Shown in pieces: positions 12,871 to 16,789 of a stretch of 16,789 nt of DNA. The stretch's first letter is position 1; each line of letters starts with the position of its first letter. Below the pieces are notes generated by a model, which made no database searches, was not told the origin of the DNA, and worked only from the letters and a program-made list of their open reading frames with translations. The stretch comes from JBGPIK01 sp041484845 (GTDB lineage: Bacteria > Desulfobacterota > Binatia > UBA9968), in assembly GCA_041484845.1 (NCBI GenBank), contig JBGPIK010000113.1:1-16789 (forward strand). Direction: 5' to 3'. Position numbers and translations under genes: made by a program.

Positions 12871-15171
12871 ATGAAAGCTGAGGGGCAACGTTTTGCCCGC
12901 GTCGTCATTCCTTCGCCATTAAAACACCCTCTGACTTATTCAGTCCCATTACCCTTTCGTGAACAGATCTCAGTCGGCATGCGGGTACTGGTGCCAGTCG
13001 GGAGACGCAAACTGACTGGCGTTGTCTTTGAGCTCCTCGGCAAAAGCTCACGCACCGAGACAAAAGAAATAATCGCTCTCTGTGATGATCGCCCGGTCCT
13101 AGACCCGGCGCTGCTGCGATTGTGTCAGTGGATCGCCCAGTATTACTTGGCGACACCCGGAGAGGTATTGGCGACCCTGTTGCCGCCCAACCTGAGAAAT
13201 GAGAGTCGAAGGATTATTATTGCCAAGTCGGGGAGTTCCTATCGTGGCGGCGGATTGGAATATGAGATCCTCGAGTTATTGCGTCAAAACGGTGGCAAAG
13301 TCACCGTCAAAAGCATGACACGAAAACTTTCCGGTGGCAGCAATGTCTATCATGCGTTGGCTAAGCTAGAATCGATCGGCGCTATTGAGATTCGCGAACA
13401 GTTAATCGGCCAGCGCCACAGGAAAAAGATTCTGTTGGATGACGAATCGGGTTCATCGCCAAGCCCCCCCAGGCTCCAACTAAGTTTCGAACAAACAAAC
13501 GCGTGGGCGGCCATCGAAGATCGGCTTACCCAAGGCGGATTTGAGACTTTCCTTCTACACGGCGTCACGGGCAGCGGCAAAACGGAAATTTACTTGCGCG
13601 CTATGGAGCGGGTGCGCGAGACAGGGGGGCAAAGTCTCATTTTGATTCCGGAAATCTCTTTGACACCGCAGTTGATCGATCGCTTGAACGCGCGATTTCC
13701 CGGGCGCGTCGGCATCTTGCACAGCGCTCTAACGGCTGCCGAGCGTTGGGCTTATTGGTGGCATATCGTTCGCGGTCATGTCGATGTTGTGGTGGGCGCT
13801 CGATCGGCAGTTTTTGCACCGCTGCCTAATCTCGGACTTATTGTCGTTGACGAGGAGCACGACTCCTCGTACAAGCAGGAAGAAGGGCTAAAGTACAATG
13901 GGCGAGACGTTGCCGTCATCCGTGGCAAACTCACGCCTTGTCCGGTCATTCTCGGCTCTGCCACTCCAGCCCTTGAAAGTTACGAGAATTCCCTTCAGGG
14001 TCGCTACAAACTGCTGGAAATGAAGCTGCGAATCCAAGACCGACCTCTACCGCAGATCGAAATCATTGACCTCAGGTCTAAATTCAATCATGAGCGGCGC
14101 GCGTTTACTGATGAAAATGAGCTTGCCAGAAAAGAAAGATCAAGAGAGTCAGAGAACTTCAAACCGAGACTGATTTCACCTCGTCTCGCGGAATTGCTCA
14201 AAGACAATTTCCAAAGATCGCGGCAGAGCTTAATCTTTCTCAACCGCCGCGGATTCTCCAATTTTCTCCAATGTGGCCTCTGTGGTTACGTCCTGCGTTG
14301 TTCCAACTGTAGCGTGACGCTTACTTTACATCTCAAGCAGAAGAGTCTCTGCTGTCACCATTGCAATTTTAGCAAAGTCGCCAGCGAGCTCTGTCCTGGA
14401 TGCGGCAATTTAAGCCTCGCCGGCGTAGGCGCCGGAACCGAGCAGATCCAACGGACGCTTAATCAGCTCGTGCCTGAGGCGCGCGTCGCACGCATGGATC
14501 GGGATACAACCAGCAAAAGGGGATCTCACGACACATTAATTCGCAGCTGGGAGAGAGGCGAAATTGATATTCTGGTGGGAACCCAGATGATCACGAAAGG
14601 CCATGATGTCTCCGGCGTAACCTTGGTCGGTGCCCTCCTTGCGGACTTGTCATTGAACGTGCCCGATTTCCGCGCCGCAGAGAGAACCTTTCAGCTTCTA
14701 AGCCAGGTTGCAGGAAGATCAGGGCGCGGGAATGATCCCGGCTTAGTGATCGTCCAAACTTACGCGCCGGATCATTACACGATTCAGCACTTGATAAATC
14801 ACGACTACAAAGGCTTTTTTGCCGCAGAGGTCGAATTCCGCCGGGCATTGAACTATCCACCGTTCAGCCGCCTCGTGCATCTTCGACTAGAGGGACCCGA
14901 AGCCAACGAAATCGAGGCGCAAGCCAAAAAACTGGCAATGGCTTTGCACGACAATCTAGACAGGGATCCCAGACTGAGCGAGCAAATCGATGTGCTTGGC
15001 CCCGCTCCCGCGCCCATCCGCAAGCTTCGTAATCGCTATCGCTGGCAATTGCTTCTCAAAGGCAAGCCGGTCTCGGCGTTGCGTGAGCTTGCAGATGCTG
15101 CGCGCGCGTTTTTGCCCCAATCTCGCCGTGTCCGCCTCCACATTGATGTAGATCCGTACAGTATGTTATGA
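12871..15171 (+). CDS. priA: Primosomal protein N' (replication restart helicase PriA)
   Basis: PriA recognises stalled forks and reloads the replicative helicase using 3'-5' helicase activity. The 766-residue protein has the N-terminal 3'-DNA-binding domain (ARVVIPSPLKHPLTYSVP) and a winged-helix part. Walker A GVTGSGKT is at 231-238, DEEHD at 327-331 and the GSAT motif near 365. The zinc module has Cys468, 471, 477, 480, 495, 498, 508 and 511, with the same spacing as in E. coli PriA. Motifs V/VI follow (VGTQMITKGHDV, QVAGRSGRG). A charged stretch at about 405-437 (near ERRAFTDENELARKERSRES) is longer than in the E. coli protein. The ATG at 12871 is preferred; a TTG at 12835 would add twelve residues ahead of the conserved N-terminus. 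Neither has a clear ribosome site. It starts the plus-strand block with def and fmt. Confidence 0.96.
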   Translation: MKAEGQRFARVVIPSPLKHPLTYSVPLPFREQISVGMRVLVPVGRRKLTGVVFELLGKSSRTETKEIIALCDDRPVLDPALLRLCQWIAQYYLATPGEVLATLLPPNLRNESRRIIIAKSGSSYRGGGLEYEILELLRQNGGKVTVKSMTRKLSGGSNVYHALAKLESIGAIEIREQLIGQRHRKKILLDDESGSSPSPPRLQLSFEQTNAWAAIEDRLTQGGFETFLLHGVTGSGKTEIYLRAMERVRETGGQSLILIPEISLTPQLIDRLNARFPGRVGILHSALTAAERWAYWWHIVRGHVDVVVGARSAVFAPLPNLGLIVVDEEHDSSYKQEEGLKYNGRDVAVIRGKLTPCPVILGSATPALESYENSLQGRYKLLEMKLRIQDRPLPQIEIIDLRSKFNHERRAFTDENELARKERSRESENFKPRLISPRLAELLKDNFQRSRQSLIFLNRRGFSNFLQCGLCGYVLRCSNCSVTLTLHLKQKSLCCHHCNFSKVASELCPGCGNLSLAGVGAGTEQIQRTLNQLVPEARVARMDRDTTSKRGSHDTLIRSWERGEIDILVGTQMITKGHDVSGVTLVGALLADLSLNVPDFRAAERTFQLLSQVAGRSGRGNDPGLVIVQTYAPDHYTIQHLINHDYKGFFAAEVEFRRALNYPPFSRLVHLRLEGPEANEIEAQAKKLAMALHDNLDRDPRLSEQIDVLGPAPAPIRKLRNRYRWQLLLKGKPVSALRELADAARAFLPQSRRVRLHIDVDPYSML

Positions 15172-15184
15172 ATTTTATTTGCGT

Positions 15185-15727
15185 ATGGCCATTCTCGAAA
15201 TCCTAAAATACCCTGATGGTGCATTAAAACGCACGTCTTTGCCGGTTAAAAATATCGACGGTGCAACGGCGCAACTGGTTAATGACATGATAGAGACCAT
15301 GTATGCGGCGCCCGGGGTTGGACTTGCCGCACCCCAAGTCGGCGCACTTCAGCGCATCATCGTTTTGGACATCGACCATGACAACCCCGGTACGAGAGTC
15401 TACAAGCTCATTAACCCGGTGATCACTCGTGCCGAGGGAGAAGTCGTCTGGGAAGAGGGCTGCTTAAGCGTGGTTGACTTTACGGCCGAGGTGCGTCGCT
15501 CCGCTCAAATTGAAGTCATAGCGTTCGACGAAAATCAGAAACAAGTCAAAATCGAAGCCGAAGGACTTCTCGCCGTAGCATTGCAGCACGAGATAGACCA
15601 TCTGGACGGCCAGCTCTTTATCGATCGTATCAGCCGCCTCAAACGTGAACTTTACACCCGTCGGCGTAAGAAAATGCTTCGCAGCGGCACCGCCCCAGCG
15701 GCGGAGCGCCCGGGGGTAATGATTTAG
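15185..15727 (+). CDS. def: Peptide deformylase
   Basis: Peptide deformylase removes the formyl group from the N-terminal methionine of new proteins, using a metal ion. All three motifs are intact in the 180-residue protein: GVGLAAPQVG at 44-53, EGCLS at 91-95 (metal ligand Cys93) and HEIDH at 135-139 (two His ligands and the catalytic Glu). The N-terminus MAILEILKYPD is typical, which favours the ATG at 15185 over a TTG six bases earlier; the ribosome site is weak. The C-terminal tail is basic, then low-complexity. It starts 13 bases after priA and precedes fmt, whose product adds the formyl group this enzyme removes. Confidence 0.97.
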   Translation: MAILEILKYPDGALKRTSLPVKNIDGATAQLVNDMIETMYAAPGVGLAAPQVGALQRIIVLDIDHDNPGTRVYKLINPVITRAEGEVVWEEGCLSVVDFTAEVRRSAQIEVIAFDENQKQVKIEAEGLLAVALQHEIDHLDGQLFIDRISRLKRELYTRRRKKMLRSGTAPAAERPGVMI

Positions 15728-15781
15728 CTTCGGAACTCTACGCAAATTCAGTTTTTGACCTGAACTTGTAAGATTGACTAT

Positions 15782-16723
15782 ATGATCAGCGCTTGCTCGA
15801 TCGTTTTCATGGGAACTCCCCAACCTGCTGCAGCTACGCTGGAGCGCCTGATGGACGGTCCGGATCCCGTAGTCGGAGTCGTTACGCAGCCTGACCGGCC
15901 GGCCGGCAGAGGACAGAAAAGAGTAGCATCTCCAGTCCAGCGTATAGCTGAAACTCACGGGATTCCCGTGGCTGCTCCGGAAAAAATTCGTGACCCGGCT
16001 TTTTTAAAAACGCTCCAGGAGTGGAAGCCTCAACTGATCGTCGTCGTCGCATACGGCCGGATCCTTCCGGCGAGCATTCTTCGGTTGGCACCATACGGAT
16101 GCTTGAATGTTCACTATTCGCTATTGCCCAAGTACCGCGGCGCTGCACCCGCGGCTTGGACGATTATTAACGGGGAACCGATCGCCGGTGTCACAACCAT
16201 GCAACTCGTCGAAAAAATGGACGCCGGTCCCATTTATCTCCAGGAAGAAGTGGCGCTCGCGGAGGATGAAACCACTGGCTCGTTACAAGTTAAGCTCACG
16301 CCCATCGGGGCTCGTTTGCTGTTGGAAACCATCCGAAGAGTCAAGGATGGGTCTCTGGCACCGCGCGCGCAGGAAGATGCTCATGTGAGTTTCGCCCCGA
16401 TACTTAAAAAAGAGGATGGGCTGATCGATTGGACGCGAGCCGCGACTGAAATTGAACGGCGCGTGCGCGGCTTCAATCCCTGGCCATCGGCATACACTTA
16501 CATTCGGGGTAAACTGCTGAAAGTGCACCGCGCCGCGGTTGTGGCTGAGGCTCAGATGGCAGGCAGCCCGAGCGAAGTCATTAGAGCTGATAGCCGCGGA
16601 TTCTGGGTGGCCAGTGCCTCCGGCGCGCTTAGCCTTGAAGAAGTGCAATTGGAGAACAAAAACCGCCTCTCCGGGATAGAGTTCCTAAGAGGAGCAAGGA
16701 TTCAAAGCGGTGACCGCCTCTAG
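15782..16723 (+). CDS. fmt: Methionyl-tRNA formyltransferase
   Basis: Fmt transfers a formyl group from 10-formyltetrahydrofolate to initiator Met-tRNA. The 313-residue protein shows the N-terminal Rossmann start VFMGTPQPAAATLERL, the loop QPDRPAGRGQ, and the catalytic triad Asn109, His111 and Asp147 in NVHYSLLPKYRGAAP and EKMDAGPIYL. The C-terminal tRNA-binding domain includes RRVRGFNPWPSAYTY and a barrel region to the end. Length is usual for the family. The segment NVHYSLLP has Tyr where Ala or Pro is common. The gene is 54 bases after def, with only a small imperfect hairpin between them, and overlaps the rsmB start by 14 bases. Confidence 0.97.
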   Translation: MISACSIVFMGTPQPAAATLERLMDGPDPVVGVVTQPDRPAGRGQKRVASPVQRIAETHGIPVAAPEKIRDPAFLKTLQEWKPQLIVVVAYGRILPASILRLAPYGCLNVHYSLLPKYRGAAPAAWTIINGEPIAGVTTMQLVEKMDAGPIYLQEEVALAEDETTGSLQVKLTPIGARLLLETIRRVKDGSLAPRAQEDAHVSFAPILKKEDGLIDWTRAATEIERRVRGFNPWPSAYTYIRGKLLKVHRAAVVAEAQMAGSPSEVIRADSRGFWVASASGALSLEEVQLENKNRLSGIEFLRGARIQSGDRL

Positions 16724-16789
16724 TGAGGGCACAGACAAAAGCGTTCGTCAGCTCGCAAGCGAAATTTTGCTCAAAGTCGATACGCGAAG
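16710..16789 (+). CDS. rsmB: 16S rRNA (cytosine-967-C5) methyltransferase RsmB, N-terminal fragment
   Basis: Only the first 26 codons are in the window. The frame is bounded upstream by an in-frame stop at 16686, and the only start codon after it is GTG at 16710, with AAGGA 9 bases before. It overlaps the end of fmt by 14 bases. The visible SVRQLASEILLKVDTR matches the opening helix of the RsmB/Sun NusB-like RNA-binding domain, and rsmB commonly follows fmt. The methyltransferase domain is beyond the edge, so the name rests on a short match plus position. Confidence 0.7.
   Translation, partial: MTASSEGTDKSVRQLASEILLKVDTR

Noticed and set aside
15747..15764. Small inverted repeat TTCAG/CTGAA between def and fmt
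   Set aside because: Only five base pairs with an 8-base loop and no T-run after it; not a convincing terminator.

Overview
The window carries two blocks. Positions 1 to about 12,514 hold a minus-strand type IV pilus (T4P) cluster. Positions 12,871 to the right edge hold a plus-strand housekeeping block, priA-def-fmt-rsmB. The two diverge from a 356-base intergenic region. The gene order XRE-pilM-N-O-P-Q followed by fimT/fimU-pilV-pilW-pilX-pilY1 resembles the arrangement known from Geobacter-like (deltaproteobacterial) genomes. The GspG-like pilin next to pilY1 fits that too. The window therefore suggests a Gram-negative, double-membraned bacterium of a deltaproteobacterial or related lineage (Desulfobacterota, Nitrospirota, NC10 or Binatota type). 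No rRNA or other firm taxonomic marker is present, so the assignment is open.

T4P block, read on the minus strand from right to left. A small XRE-type helix-turn-helix regulator gene leads the operon. It is followed by pilM, pilN, pilO, pilP and pilQ, tightly packed with ATGA or TTGA overlaps, encoding the inner-membrane alignment complex and the outer-membrane secretin. After a 276-base gap comes a second run: fimT/fimU, pilV, pilW and pilX (minor pilins that prime the fibre), pilY1 (tip adhesin with a VWA domain and a calcium-binding beta-propeller), a secreted TPR protein, a GspG-fold pilin, and the start of a membrane sensor protein cut by the left edge. The motors pilB and pilT, the platform pilC, the prepilin peptidase pilD and an obvious pilA are not in this window.

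Regulation. Each T4P run has a well-formed sigma-54 (-24/-12) promoter candidate at its head: 12644-12659 before the XRE gene and 7183-7198 before fimT. Each is preceded by a GTCC...GGAC dyad about 100-117 bases upstream of the predicted start point, a typical distance for a sigma-54 activator site. A perfect 7-bp inverted repeat (12541-12558) lies just upstream of the XRE gene start. These reads suggest coordinated control of both runs by a sigma-54 activator, possibly partnered with the truncated sensor at the left edge, plus a local XRE regulator.

Housekeeping block. PriA (replication restart helicase), peptide deformylase, methionyl-tRNA formyltransferase and the first codons of RsmB form a common bacterial arrangement with complete catalytic motifs. 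No mobile element, CRISPR array, tRNA or rRNA was seen. I found no clearly novel multi-gene system. The most interesting points are the paired sigma-54 promoters with matching dyads, the XRE gene inside the pil operon, and an apparent swap of lipidation between PilQ and PilP.
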